Of a stretch of DNA of 64,000 bases, positions 12,801 to 26,517 are shown piece after piece. The stretch's first letter is position 1. Every line of letters begins with the position of its first letter. Source of the stretch: Rotaria macrura (Eukaryota > Rotifera > Eurotatoria > Philodinida > Philodinidae). The notes beneath the pieces are model-generated. The model ran no database searches and was not told the origin of the DNA. It worked only from the letters and a program-made list of their open reading frames with translations. The DNA is taken from assembly GCA_900239685.1 (NCBI GenBank), contig OENT01000657.1:23913-87912 (forward strand). Direction: 5' to 3'. Made by a program: the position numbers and the translations under genes.

Positions 12801-15800
12801 GACGGGAGCAGAACTAATCCCAATGAGTCGTTGAGGTAGTGTTAGTTTTGTAAAAAAGAGAAGAAAAGAAAAAGAACATAACAAATTCTTTGTATATTAA
12901 AAAAAAACCACACGAGGCACAAGGATTGATGATGATGATGATTTAAATAAAGTATTGAAACCTTCGGCGATATCTTGTTGAAATGAGAAACAGATGTGTT
13001 AAATAAATATTGTTTTTTTTCTCTAGTTTAAATGCAACAAACGGAAATATTTCGAACATTATCATCCGATAATTTAAATCATTCATCTTCAACTCGAGTT
13101 TTGATTCATAGTATCGATCACACAAGAGAACATACAGTACCTATACATCTTGTACCGTCATCATCGATGACAACCAATAATCGTACAATACATACACAAA
13201 CAATACAAAATATTCAATCACCATATCCATCGAGATCAATTCCATCGTTTGCTGAAACTCAATTATTATCGGTTTATTTTCCAACCAAAAATCCATCGAA
13301 CTCAACCAATAATGATAAATGCATATTTGTTGAACAACAAGAACGTCAACCCATACGTTCTCGTACAAGCTACGATGGATTATCATTAGTAAAATCTACT
13401 CAAACATCTCCACCATCAACACCATTATCAACACATAGTTCAACATTAATTATTCATGGAAGTCCAAAACTTGATAAAAATTTTACACAACATATAAAAA
13501 TTCAATCGGGTAATCAAAATCTATCCGACGATATTCATAATCAGCCGGCACCATCTAATGAACTTATTGAAGAATCGAACTATGGCTATGAAGAATATCT
13601 CGTTAGTTATGATCAAAAACAAAATCAATCACCATTAACAACATCATCATCATCATCGTCTGTGACAACTGTTATTGCTAAAAATAATCATGACACGTCT
13701 AATCAACGAACATCAAGTTGGCCACCTGTTCCCGGTGATGTCTTACCTGTTGGTAATTATGATGAGAATAATGAACGAAAAAATTCATCCCATGTCAAAG
13801 TTGTTCATACTATACCAATATCAACAACGAACACAAGTGAAAGAAATTTATCTAGTGTTGCTAATTCTCGTCACATATCTGAACAATTACAAAAAGTCGA
13901 CTATCATCCAATGAATCAATCGAAATGGATTCAAAATCATTCGGATAAATCGGATTTACATACAAATTCAAGTGCTAGCCGTGTGAATACATTACGTACA
14001 TTGTTCGAACAACAATCTGCAAGTCCATCGACAAGCACTACTATTCACATAGAACGGGAAAGAAATTCATCTAAATCTGGTGATGAAATTCGATTTCATA
14101 CAAAAGATCAAAACATATATCAAGCTCAACCCGTTCAAATCATACCAAAGGAAATAAAATCTTCCACTATTACTATACAAGAAGATCAATCCATATCACC
14201 ATTTAGATTGGATGAAATACGACAGATAACTGGCAAACCATTGACTAGTCTTCATGAAGTTGGACATTATTTATCGGTAAGAAGATTTTTCCATCGATTG
14301 ATCCATCTTGAAAGTCCTATTTAGCATACAGAAGAGCAACTATTGTCGTGAGATTCTATAACCCATTGATCATCGTAGGATATTGAAGTTCTTAGCAGTG
14401 TGTATAATGAATGTTCACAACTCGATTGATGACATCTGATCAAAAGATCAGTGAAATTCGACGGACATTTAAAATTAGCGAATTCAGCAACCCAAATTAG
14501 TTGGTCCAGGTTCTTGATATATCTTTAATTTTTCTTTTGTTGGAAAAAGCATTTCAACATGGACGCCACTGCAGAGTCTTTTTTTCTAAATTCTTTTTCA
14601 GAGAGAAACAGGAATCATAAGTTACATGACTTCAAAAATCCCTAAAAAGAAGGGGATTTTTCAATAGAAATCCCTTCTTATATAATCATAAAGAATGGTT
14701 TTGAGAAAAAAGGACTCCGGAGTGCCCTGCCTGCACCTTGACATGCTCTTTCAAAAAAAAAAAGATTTTAATACATCGTTCGGACCTGAACTACGAAATT
14801 TCGGTTGCGCGTTCGAGATATTGTTAATCGAGAAAGAAACATATTTTGGAATGAAATTTTCAATATTTGAGAATTTTCGATAAAAATCCAGTCTTTTTAG
14901 GAAGCTTACCAATATGCTCAAATCTTCCGTCAAAAACGAGGTTTTGCGTAGAAACCTATGTCAATTCGGAAAGAGGGGAAAACGGGCTATCTTCTGATGC
15001 ATTTATCTCAATTCAGACATTTTTGACGAAGTTGACTTTTTCTGAGGGGGACGGGGGCTAAATGTACCTTATTCACTTCTATGATATACCATCATTTAGA
15101 ACTCTTGACAAGTTCTATCTACTCCAAAGAAAACAATCTTAGTTGTATGGGAAATAAATACATATCATACAAAAGAAGTGTTAGTATACCCGAGTTTTTC
15201 ATCATTTTTCGGTACTGACGTATTGAGGAAGTTTCAAACACAGCATGTCTACCCCTATAATTTAGCATTATTTTGTAGCCCATAAAATTCTTCATCGAAT
15301 GGTATATGATAGTTGAGTTTTCATTTTGGCCATGACAAAGATTTTGAATTACGAAAATTGGAATAGGTCAATATTTGCATAGAAAATAATTGATATTTCT
15401 TGCTGTCACTCATTGAATCCTTGACGAATTATTCACATCTTCGAACTCGACTGAGATATTGAAGAGATGATCCTGTGTACAAAATTTCATGACAATCGGA
15501 TTCGTCTTTCAGGAATTATCGTGTAAACGATCAGTCGGGCACACTGACCAATTTTAGAGTGTACTCACATGTTTTTTGTTCTCTTCTGGTCACCTTCATC
15601 CGAAACATTTTATTGAGCAGAGCATTTATGATGACGAAAAATATTTCATTTTACCTGTACTACTTATATGCGAATAATATCAGTAACACGCACAGACAAC
15701 TTGAGAAATTTAACCTCACTAGTTTTTCAAAATCGATTTGATATCTATTCACTTTCTTTCCTTAAGTCTAATGTAAATCTAATTCTAGGATGGTCGTACA

Positions 15801-18800
15801 TGGCAATGGAATGAAATATTTTGGTTAAGTTTGACAAATTCTCAACGTGATCAATTAAAAGATCTTGAATATCAAGTACGTACACGTCGAACTAGTACAG
15901 ACCGTTTATTAACTTCAAATGATTCAACAAAAGTATTTAAACCAACAATAAATGTAACAGAAGCTGGTGTATGGCAACAACAGAAATCTCAAAAATCACC
16001 AACATCAATAGGCAAATATTCCGAAGTAAATTCAATTCATGAAACACTTCCATCGTTTACTATAATAAGTTCATCACCAAGTAAAACAGATTTACGTATT
16101 GATTCACAAAAATCAATTAATCAACAACAAACGGTAGCATCACAGAAAAGAACTGACCATCAAATAACAATCATCGAATCAATTTATGATCCATCGAATG
16201 ATCATCAACAAATTCGACCTAGTTCATGTACAACTATTGAAGAAACAGTTTCAAATCCAAAAATCTCAAATAAAATTCTTACTAATTCTTATGAACAATT
16301 CATATACGATTATCTATCAACACATGCCAAACATTTACGTTCAAATGATAATAAATTAATTATTTCTATTGATGATCAATTAATTTCAATACCTCATGTT
16401 GATTTTCCATTGTCAAATAATAATTTAATATTATCCGAAAATGTTTATTTAAATATGATCGATAAAGATCTATTACCATTTGAAATAGAAACAAATCAAT
16501 TAGTTATATTTCTATATGGAGAACCAATCCTATTGCCAATTGATCGATGGTTATTCTATCGAAAGAAATATCACGATACACAATGGGTACATAATTTGAA
16601 ACGAGTCAATCGACAAATACCATCACAAATATTACCAGTTGTTGAACAATGGCTTGCTGATCATACCATAGTATCACTTGAAAAGCAACAACTGAATGTT
16701 GATGGTTTACTTGTTCCACTTAAAGGTCGATTAGGTAAACAGATAATAAATTCATATGAAAATCAAGATTGGAATGAAATATTAAAATATTTAATTCGTA
16801 CCGGTTATGTTTCCTATGATTCAAATGAAAAACTTATTCACATAGCTCATAGTGAACTCGATGCTCGACGTCTTTTAACATTTCAATCATCGGAATGGAT
16901 TGAACGTCTAGAGAAATATCTTCGTACATTAGACAGAATACATTTTCAAAATGGTTCATTATATCTAACAGATAATTTTCTTATACCTAATCAATATGTT
17001 CAACATCTGTTAGTTAAATATGAACAAACCAATATATTAAATGCTAAGGAATTAGCTAATCTTCTATTTGAAATATGTCATATTGATGAAGATAAAATCA
17101 ATGAAATGTTAACATTAACATTGAATAAACAAACTTTAAAAATATTCAACGATAATAATAATCCAATGAATACTTTAATACAATGGCTTACCAAATTACA
17201 ACAACAAAATGCAATTGAAATTACTGAATACAATGATATTATTATTTATTCTAAAGATGATCAACAAAAGATATTTATCAATCATGAAAATATTAATGCA
17301 TACATGAAAACAAAAAATATGAATCAAAATCATGATGCTATTAATGTAAATGATATAGCAAATATTTTATTTCAATATAATTATGTTCATTATACATCAG
17401 GTCAAATTATATTTCCTATGCAAAATATTATCTTAGATACAAATCAATTAGTATGGTTACAATCGATCATACATTCGATTCAATCGAATGAACAAACACA
17501 AATGACTGAAATCAAATTATATGATGGTCAAAATACACAAATACTTGAAATACCTTATGAATATATGAAAAAAACAAATAATGTACAAATCATAGCAAAT
17601 TATCTATTTCAACATGGACATATTCGATATGATGATAATGCGAAAAGTTATATTTATCGTTATATATCATCCGATGATAATTATCAGAGATCACAAGAAC
17701 ATGAATTACTTTCATCACATATTCAACATGTTCATATTGATAAAAATCAGAAATCAATCGAAATCGAATTTGTTTATGATAAAAAACACTTTCTTCTACT
17801 ACCTTCGAATTGGTATCAACAAATATTAGAAAATCAATTTAATCGTTCGTATATTATTGATATGTTATTGAAGAATGGTGGTACTTTCGATAGAGATCAT
17901 TTTAATTTCAATGGTGATTCGTATGCATTAAAATTTTCGAATCAATTAACACCGAAATCATCGTCAACACAAAAAGAAAATATGATTGATCATTTTGTCG
18001 AATATATAAATGATCAAGGTGGAATAAAGTATGATAATAAATATCAAATATTAATATTAGAAAATCTATTGAACGGTTCTAAATTATCTATTACACCTGA
18101 ACATTCGAAATTCATACAAAGTAATCAATATCGTAGTGAAGATGTAAAATCTATACTTACAAAACATGGCGAATTACAACAAGATAAATTTAATAATTGG
18201 CTATTGTATTATAACAATCAATGTATAGAAATTCCACCGTTAGATGTAACTATTAAAAATCATGAACAACTATCGAATAATATCAATGAAGAGAATCGTA
18301 ATGAATTATTGAATGATTATCATAAAACTATTGAATCAATGTATAATCATAATTTAATAACATATAATAATCATTTAAATACATTTGAAATCGATTGTTC
18401 GAATAAAATATTATCAATACCATTTAATCAATTACAATCAATAATTAACTCGAAATCTATTCATTCATTGAAAGATGGAATATTACCATTTAATAGTTAT
18501 CAATTATCAAAATGGTTATTAGATAATGCCGAGCAAATACAATATTCACAAAGTAATGCAATAGAAATTCTTTACAAAAATAATTATTATTATTTACCAT
18601 TGATTTATACAAATAATGAAAATAATGTTGATTCAAATTTAAAATTAATTTTTCCATTTAATAAATCAGTACGTTTTATACAAAAAACACCATCAACAAC
18701 AACATTAGACATTGAACAACCTACTTTGCAAAATAATTATGCCATTGATCCATTGTTAATACTTGCAAATTATATTCAACGTACAAGTGAAATATATCAG

Positions 18801-21501
18801 GATGTATTAGGTCGTTTAGTCATTAAATTAGGTCTTTATGAAATTGTTATACCACGTATTCAAGCTATTAGTTCTATGGAAGCATTAAATACATCACCAA
18901 AACGTACAGGTAGTATTATTGCACGTTTAATTGATCGTATTGGAAAAGTACAATCCAATAATGCTGGTGGTTTGATAATTAAAGTTGGTAATAATTCATT
19001 CGAATTATCAAAAAATATTATTGATCGTTCAAAGAACCTTTCTGACGATCATAATCAACCTATAATATTCGATCGTTATCGATCTCCTGTTCTACCATTA
19101 TTAAGACAGTCAAAATCGACGAGTAATTTATTATCAATCAATTCAGGTGAACATCCATTATTTAATGATGATCAACAAATGCTTTATTCAAAAGATGGTC
19201 GCGGTGATGCAAGATATTTAAATTTAACTCATGCAGATAATTTACGACAAGATCAAATGCATATTCAAACAGATTCTAATTTAAAACCATGCATAATTAT
19301 CATACCAGATGATGAATCAATTTCAACTTTAAATCATGCAGTACGATTTTATATTCAATATACGAATGATGATCATTCAATATTGAATAATAATTCAAAT
19401 TCAATGACGATACCATCGAATGAATATTCTGTTCGATCAACACAACCGAAATTGTTCTCGCCAACACATTATCAAGATATTTCACTTCGACAAGCACCAG
19501 TCTATGTTTATAGACAAGGTGGCAGTAAAATTTATTATGAAAATCTTGCACAATATTTATCTTCTAACTCATCGTATTTATCGTCACATACTGTTCGTCG
19601 TATGTTAAAATTTACATCCAGAGATGAATATTTTACTTATTTGAATAAGAAAATGCCAACGGTTGAGTCCGACAGACTTGTTCGAGAAAGTGAAGAACCA
19701 TTGAATCGAGATAGAAATATCTATTCGTCGAATAATAATTATCAACAAAGATCAAGATCACAAGATAATCTTTATAATGTACAAAATGGTACAATAACGA
19801 CATTATCAAACGTATAGATTAAACACAATACTTATTTTTATTTATAATATGTATATATTTATTTTTTTAATCCAATTCTATTATTATCAAGACAAAAATT
19901 TGAATTCATTTATCATACATACATTCCCATTCTATTGAGATATTCTTCTTAAATACATCATATGCGAAAGCTGACGTCGACTAGTGATTTGTTTCTTTTT
20001 TCTGTGTCTTTATTTGTGTTGTACGTTAGTTTCTCTAACTCTATCGATTTCTATTATCTTTACAAAATTATTCTTTGCATTACTTATCTATGTACACAGA
20101 TGATCATCGGAGAGAACGAGTGGCGCTTTTATTTAATTTAAATATTCATTATTAACATCAATAATTCTAGGTCGATCGCCACATTGGATGAATGGTAGCG
20201 CTGGTCAAAGTTTAATAGCATCAGAAAAAAACGTAACAACATTACCTCGAAGTGCTACTTTATCAGGACAGAGTATGTACATTCATGTTTGATGAACATG
20301 CATGAATCTAGATTGTAATAATGATTGCCGATGCAGAACTATTCACTCTAATAGCTATCCTTTCACCGTGATCTATCATTTATTCATAAGAGCAACATTT
20401 TATTATTCGTTACCAATAACGATCTGTGAGCATCCATTACACAGATTCTTACGTCATTATCCTCCTCTAGTCTTCTATCATGAGTAATTAATTCTGTGAT
20501 ACATATTGTTTTGAGTTAGAGTTAGTTGGATGTTATTTCAAAAAGTCTTGAGTTTTATTTGCTCTTTCATTAGTACATACAGTGTCACACTGAAATATAT
20601 GCATGTCGGATGGCATGGAAGACAATTAACGTAAAGATCTAAGATTCATTATAGTTTGGTATTCAGTAGAGGTTAACTTTCATGACGCATGATCAAACTG
20701 TGTGAGACAAGGTTTCTAAACTATGTCATACAAAGATATACTACTTATAATCACGATTTCCTTACCATTGTATTCCTAGCATGTGCATGTCTTGTGTTTT
20801 AGGTAATGATGGAGAAAGTGAAAGTCGTGTGACTGTTTCACGTAGTGTTAGTGCTGTTGCAAGTATGAATAACTTTCTATTCGAAGAAATTTAATATTAT
20901 GATAGATGAATATTTGTTTTCGTTTTGTATCATATAGAAGTTGTTTCAAGTAAATCGGATACAATAAAATCAACTACATCATCATCGGGACCATCGAGTC
21001 GAGAGGTATAACTATTTTGTAGTTTGTTTGTTTATTTTTCTTTTTGACTTGTTTATTTTTCATCAATAACATATATGCTTTGAGAAGACATGTCGAGAAA
21101 TTATTTGAATCTTACTATTCTTATCTATAGAATACAACTGTGCCATCAGCAACAGTGATTCGAAGTCAGAGTTTGGTTAGTATACTAAAGATTGCTATTA
21201 TTATCGCTTGTCAAGGACTGGGTATTTCTATGTTGATTTCTGTCGATGGCATGATTCTTTCTTATAATTAAGAAAAATAAAAGAAGACATCGATGCTATT
21301 GCTTTGTCTATTTGAAAGACGTGAGTTCTTTAATTATCTTATATTTTTTAGGTCTCACCAAATCGTACAAATGTTAGTAAAGGCGGAGAAGATGAAGTGA
21401 AGAAGGAGAAAAAATCCAAATTTCGAACACCATCATTTCTTCGAAAACGCAAAGAGAAAAAAGAAAAAGAAGCTGCTAACAAAGATAAAACAGAAAAATG
21501 A
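6077..21501 (+). CDS. Adducin, full length (head, neck, MARCKS-like tail), about 754 aa
   Basis: Adducin caps actin filaments and recruits spectrin in the membrane skeleton. Fourteen exons join in phase: 6077-6550, 7662-7761, 7816-8252, 8326-8567, 8633-8744, 9524-9727, 9785-9977, 10049-10087, 11934-11972, 20171-20272, 20803-20862, 20938-21005, 21131-21175 and 21352-21501. The head (residues about 60-330) shows [43 protein letters not shown] and LRNHG. The neck follows ([42 protein letters not shown]). The last exon ends in a lysine-rich MARCKS-like tail with [13 protein letters not shown], the known phosphorylation and calmodulin site of the family. Length is close to the usual ~730 aa. Exons 8 and 9 are 39 bases each and phase-compatible with skipping. 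If the exon 8 donor at 10088 is not used, the frame ends at 10119, giving a tail-less form. Intron 9 (11973-20170) contains another gene. Donors at 6551 and 9978 are the weak GTTCGT type. Confidence 0.88.
6784..6813. repeat. (AT)n microsatellite in adducin intron 1
   Basis: About 15 uninterrupted AT dinucleotides within the first adducin intron. No other function is visible. Confidence 0.9.
12549..12568 (+). other. Candidate 20-nt noncoding or poison exon in adducin intron 9
   Basis: A long pyrimidine tract ending TATTCAG precedes this block, and a consensus donor (GTAAGT) follows it. In the adducin reading phase it would meet TAA after three codons, so it could be a poison exon. It could equally be a 5' UTR exon of the nested gene, joined to the acceptor at 13025-13026. 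Only splice-site shape supports it. Confidence 0.3.
13032..19817 (+). CDS. Unrecognised 1757-aa repeat protein nested in adducin intron
   Basis: I do not recognise this family. Two exons join in phase: 13032-14276 and 15789-19817. An acceptor lies at 13025-13026. An in-frame TAA (13029-13031) directly precedes the ATG, so it cannot be read through from upstream adducin exons by that acceptor and has its own start. Residues 1-415 are Ser/Thr/Asn/Gln-rich and look disordered. Residues about 415-460 ([15 protein letters not shown]) are more ordered. Residues about 580-1500 hold roughly 15 divergent repeats of 40-60 aa: an amphipathic helix, a turn such as [23 protein letters not shown] or HNLITYNN, then two short beta strands often ending in IP (ISIP, LLPID, LEIP, IEIPP, LSIPF, IVIP). 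The C-terminal ~250 aa are again low complexity. There is no signal peptide or TM segment. Codon use resembles the adducin exons. The 1.5 kb intron carries a small hairpin. Function unknown; the repeats suggest a scaffold or solenoid (inference). Confidence 0.8.
14647..14679. repeat. Short hairpin in the intron of the nested gene
   Basis: Arms of 12-13 bases (AAGAAGGGGATTT against AAATCCCTTCTT) are separated by about eight bases, with one bulged G. It lies in a part of the intron (about 14560-15060) that looks slightly more GC-rich than its surroundings. This may be the remnant of a small inserted element. Confidence 0.5.
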
Positions 21502-24271
21502 ACAATAGAATTTTTCTCTTCATTATCTAGTGTTGTCGTGTTGTTCTTTTGTTTGCTTGTTTTTTTTTGTAGCAAGTTCTTTCGGTTTTTTTCTTCGAGA
21601 TACTCATTCGTATAAAATACCCACACCTCTTTCTTTTTCTTTTCTCTCTGGCGTGTAGCTCAGCTCTCGTTATGGTGTGCTTGTTTTATTCTTATTGCAT
21701 CTATTGAACTCCAATGAAAACATAATAACAAAAGAAGATTTAACTCAAAGAAAAAATAACAACGTTGATTTTTTTCTTTATTATTATTATTTTTGTTTGT
21801 TTCTTCTGTTTCCATCGAAGAGGCTTTGATTTGTTCTTTTGTTGTTTTTTTTTATATTCTTATTCTCTCTTCTTCTGTTCTTTCCTTTGCGTGTGCGTGT
21901 GTGTGTGTGAATTGAACTCGTTCTCTTCTCATTTTTTTTTGAATTCTCTTTATGATAGCACGCGTGAGTTTATACGTACACACGAAAAATTCGTTTTTTT
22001 TCATAATAAACATATGTACACATTACGTAGAATACTATGAGGAAATAAAACAATTAATAAATAATGTTTATAATAAATTAAAAGAATATAGTACATATAC
22101 ACTATGGTCTTAAATAAAATGTTGAGTTGATTGATATTGTATAAGTCTGCACATTTTTCGACAAAGTAAGTAACCGATGAATTCATATGAGTCATGGATG
22201 AATGAGTGTGTCTTGCTATTAGAATGAAAATCATTATGAATATTAATCAAGAGAGACAAATCGTTGAACTTATGAGTATTTTTCATTTTCCTAGTTTAAG
22301 ATACTTAGATGAATACAATCATTGTAACGTTGTGTTCCAAAAAGAAAAAGATCTGTCTAATAAATAGATTTTGAAAAATTTGTTTTTTGCATAAAGATGG
22401 TCATTTACTTCTGAAAATATCGTTTCCACATGTTTTGGTTTTTGAGAGATCATAACAAAAGTATTAAATAGTTACCTTCCACTATCATCTGTCAGAAGAT
22501 AACCAATTTTGTTTTTAGATTAATTTTGCACCTAGTACTGATCAAACGCTTTCAGAATCCATTTGTTTAGTTTTAGTTGTAGACACTGTCTTATGGATGG
22601 AAAACTGTTAATAATGAGTATTGAGACAGTTTTTCACTTTTTGTATTTGATTGGGTATCATAGAGTAATATGAGGAAAATGATTTGAGAAGGCGAAAAGA
22701 AGTTTGTGTGTCATAAACTTTGTTAGATACAAAAATTGATAAAATCTTGTTCTCACAATAACTCAATGAACGCTTAACTGTTTCCAATAAAGATTCGATC
22801 ATTCCTCAGACTTGCAGAGTAGAATCATATCTCAAAAACTCAATTGAAAATGTCTCGCTCTCTTCTGAAGATAATTCAATTTTACTACGACAATATGTTT
22901 GACATGAAAATTAACTTTACTAACGAACTCCTGAGTGTGATTACTGAAAGTAATTTACACAGACTCTCAACAGTACACGAAACTGTTAGGGAAAATATCG
23001 CGTGCTCGACATCCTTTTGTTGAATAGAAAATTTACTTTCCTTGTATCATTAAGTTTATTATTTTGCCGATTTTTTCCCCTAACAGTACCTTTAGCGTGT
23101 TTTCATTCATGTATATATAAAAATTGGTTTTACTATTACTAGTATGAGAACACGCACTAATCCAAAGACCCAAGGCCTTTAAAATATAGAAGGTTTTGTC
23201 TTGGTCTTAACTTTCAAGTTGCATTGACAAAACAATTTATTTGATGAGTTAATTGAATTGATTACAAAACAATCATCAATATCGAGTATTTCCTTGGCGG
23301 GTAGGCGTAGAATCCATCGTTATGTTTTCTTTAATATTAAAAACTAGTTAGAATCCTCATGATATACATAGTTTACATTCTGAAACTACATTTGATGCAT
23401 TCGTCAATAATACATATTATAATTATGATGTACCAAAGATGAATGTTTTTTTATTCGAATCGTATCGGATGTTCTAACGCTTACTTTGTAGTTACAACTC
23501 TCTCTCTCTCTCTCTCTCTCAACATCATCATAGATTCAAATGAATAATACAAATATGATATTTTTTCTATTCGATGTTGAACTTGAAAGTTAACTTTTAT
23601 TTCAATCGAAGCCGAATTTTTCTTGAACGGATAACTCTAATGGGTCTTCGAATGTATGAAATAATTCTTCTTGTGTAATGCTTCTCTTGTGTGAAAATGT
23701 GTATATTCAATAGAAACACAAACATATCAAATAAATCTTCTGAGGGTCTTTTATTCATGGAATATTTTCTTTCATATGTGTACAAAGCAATAGCAGAAGT
23801 ATCATCGATTGAGGACAAACTTCCTTGCGTGAATTGTTGCATCATAAATCAACAGAATATTCAATGAAAGCTTTAACTTAATTCAAACAAATATGAATGA
23901 TTCATGAGAAAAGGTTTTTTTTCTTTCTATATGTTAAAATGATCATCATATCCCAAGTTGAATAACGTCAATCAGTAGAAGATTCATTCATATTCGAGTG
24001 AAAAGGCAATAATGTTTCTCTTTTAATTTCAAAATGAATGCAATTCAAGATATTATTTGATTATCAATAGGAACGTGTGTTGCTGATTAGATAATTCTTG
24101 ATTTTTTTCTCGTAAGTCATGCAACTGATATTAAATCAACGTTTTTCGTGTATTGTTAAATTTCATCTAACTGAGTCATCATCCATAGTATTTATTAAAT
24201 AAACATATGCTATTTGAACACTACAAATAAATGAGTAAAAGATAAAACCGTTTAAAATGTTATTCGTCTAT
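21502..24271. other. Intergenic between adducin and the SelP-like gene
   Basis: Downstream of the adducin stop there are T-rich runs, a GT/GC microsatellite near 21890-21909 and AATAAA-like hexamers near 22006 and 22039 that could serve as adducin polyadenylation signals. A (TC)n tract sits at 23498-23520. No coding exon is recognised on either strand. Confidence 0.5.
23498..23520. repeat. (TC)n microsatellite
   Basis: Eleven uninterrupted CT/TC dinucleotides in intergenic sequence. Confidence 0.9.
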
Positions 24272-26517
24272 CTAACTACACATTTTGTGGCAAGGTTGTT
24301 TATTTTTAGCAACTGTCATAATAATACGTAGCAGTTGTTGATAATTTGCTTCCTCTTCAATATTTGATTGTGGATATCGTTGAGTAAAAACAAGATCGCC
24401 ACATCTAAATATAAAGCACACAATGTTACATTCGTATGTTGAATAGAATCAATTATAAAAGCACTCTTACTTTCCAAATACGATATTATTCAATCGTTGT
24501 CCATGATAGCCTAATTTTTCTATGAATCGATCTTTATGATTATCTTGATAAAGTCGAATTTTACCATAGAAAACACCAGGTAAATAATGTGCTGCATGTT
24601 CTTCGTTAATAAGAATAAGACGTACGTCAGGTTCACGCATATTATGATATGCAAGATCACGATATAGATCATTATATCTATTATATTATATATGGAGAAT
24701 AGTAGAAAAAAGTACCATGCATGTCTAATTAGTATTGCTATGATTCAAGTAATATTTCTTTTCGGAAATATAATATATAGAGGGAAAATTGCATTTTAAC
24801 GGAAGAACTTTCGAACTTAATAGGCTGTGATAGACGTTGTTGTTATATCATATGATCAAAGACCGTAAATCAATAAAGGCTCGTTCTAGTATATATATAT
24901 ATATGAACTATTTCCTTATTGCATTTCCGTATGATTAAGCTAAGGGATAGTCAAGAATGGTCCGTCAAGATGGATAGAACAACACAATCTGCTGCACATC
25001 ATCTGTCTCATTTCAATCCCATAGCGATAGTCTTAGCAGCTTTCTCTCATCAGACTAGATTGATATTTATAGAAAATTATTTGTATACTAAATCATAAAA
25101 TATTCATCTTTTCTTTTTTTTTTCTACAAAACATACGCTATTAAATATCGTAAACAACTCACAAGACTTAACTATCGAAATGGTGGTATACTGATAATAA
25201 ACAACATGTGTGTTCTCGCTTCAAAAAACATACAATAAGAGACAGCCGAATATTATTGATGTTAGTTTTTTCTTCTATATTATTTATTGTGCACTCCTTT
25301 TCGGCTACGTTGCTTAAAGCCAATCTAAGGCTTAGTGTGTCCTTCAATGAGTAAAGATTAATACTTATCCTTATCTTTAGTAAAAGTGAAAAAAGAAATA
25401 ATGGATACTTCTATCCTGCAAGAAAATGCTTCTTTTTTTTTCTATGCTATACTTAATTATAGATCGTCGTCATAGAAATTATAAACTAGAGTTACAAATC
25501 GTTATGTTGAACTTTCTTGAATATTCATAGAGTAAGCCTCAAGTGAAAATGATACATCTGCGTCGAGAAAAAATAGCCTCGCTGATTCCACAGGGACAAT
25601 TAACAAGTTGATGAACATTTTGGTATTTTACTATGCCCAAAACAGCTTGTTCTTATTTGGTATTGATTTCATTCCAAATGACCTTAGTTGTCAATCAAAA
25701 GATGGACCTTTAAGAATTTTTCTTTTAGGAAATAACGCGATGACACAAGTGTTTAGGGCTATTAGTGTATTGAAATGTCGAAGTCAGATCGTTTGACTGA
25801 AATCTATCATGAAATATTACATATTTTGCATAGCATTCTGACATTTTCAATGGTAGAAAGCGAGCATTCGACCTTCTACTGATGTCAAACTACAAGTAAT
25901 ATTCAACTCTTGATCCTCTAATGATACTTATAACATCTTACAGAACTTGTTCGATTAACTAAATATCAACAATGTTCGCATGACTAAATTCATGATTGAT
26001 ATACTCATGAAATCAGGATTCAGTAGTAATGATCACAACTATTACTATCGAAAGCATTTTAAAAGAACGATATAGAGATTTATATTTTTATAATAAATAA
26101 TCAATGAGCGAATGGCTAAACCCTAGATGTTAGTCGCTATGGACGATCAATAATGAATAACTCGAGATAGAAATATTAAATTTAAGCATAGAATAGATGT
26201 GAATACTATCTATTCATACTGTCAGTAGCTATGAGACTATTCTAATGAAAAACAGTATATAAGAAAAGAATATTACTAGAAATAGATCAAAATTTATTAG
26301 ACATGCTTTCTATTCAGGCATACTTGACGGCTTGATTTCGACAAGCTTGACAGCCAAGATGAGAAACACCTATAACGAGTACTTGTTTACGATAGTTGGT
26401 AATTAAATTTGTTCCATTAATCATTAGATTTTGTGAGCATATTTTTTCATTCTTAGGATATGCACCTATTGAAACAATAAATAGAGCAAAGATAGGAAGA
26501 ATCTTTTGTCTATGCAT
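24272..26517 (-). CDS. Secreted selenoprotein P N-terminal-like protein (Cys form), 177 aa
   Basis: Three exons on the minus strand join in phase: 26517-26324, 24677-24471 and 24404-24272 (TAG stop), total 534 bases. Residues 1-19 form a signal peptide with a hydrophobic core (ILPIFALFIVSIGA). Then NGTNLITNYRKQVLVIGVS leads into C56-Q-A-C59. This motif aligns by position with the UxxC redox motif of the thioredoxin-like SelP N-terminal domain, with Cys replacing selenocysteine. Further on, LNNIVFGKCGDLVF matches the family's RCGRLVY region, and an E-rich helix (NIEEEANYQQLL) and PCHKMC follow. The selenocysteine-rich C-terminal half of vertebrate SelP is absent, and no in-frame TGA occurs. 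The likely role is an extracellular or secretory-pathway redox protein. The 1.6 kb first intron shows nothing else. Family assignment is from remembered motifs, so moderate; the exon model itself is strong. Confidence 0.68.

Noticed and set aside
17614-17829. Open frame overlapping the nested repeat gene
   Set aside because: Shadow frame of the long coding exon.
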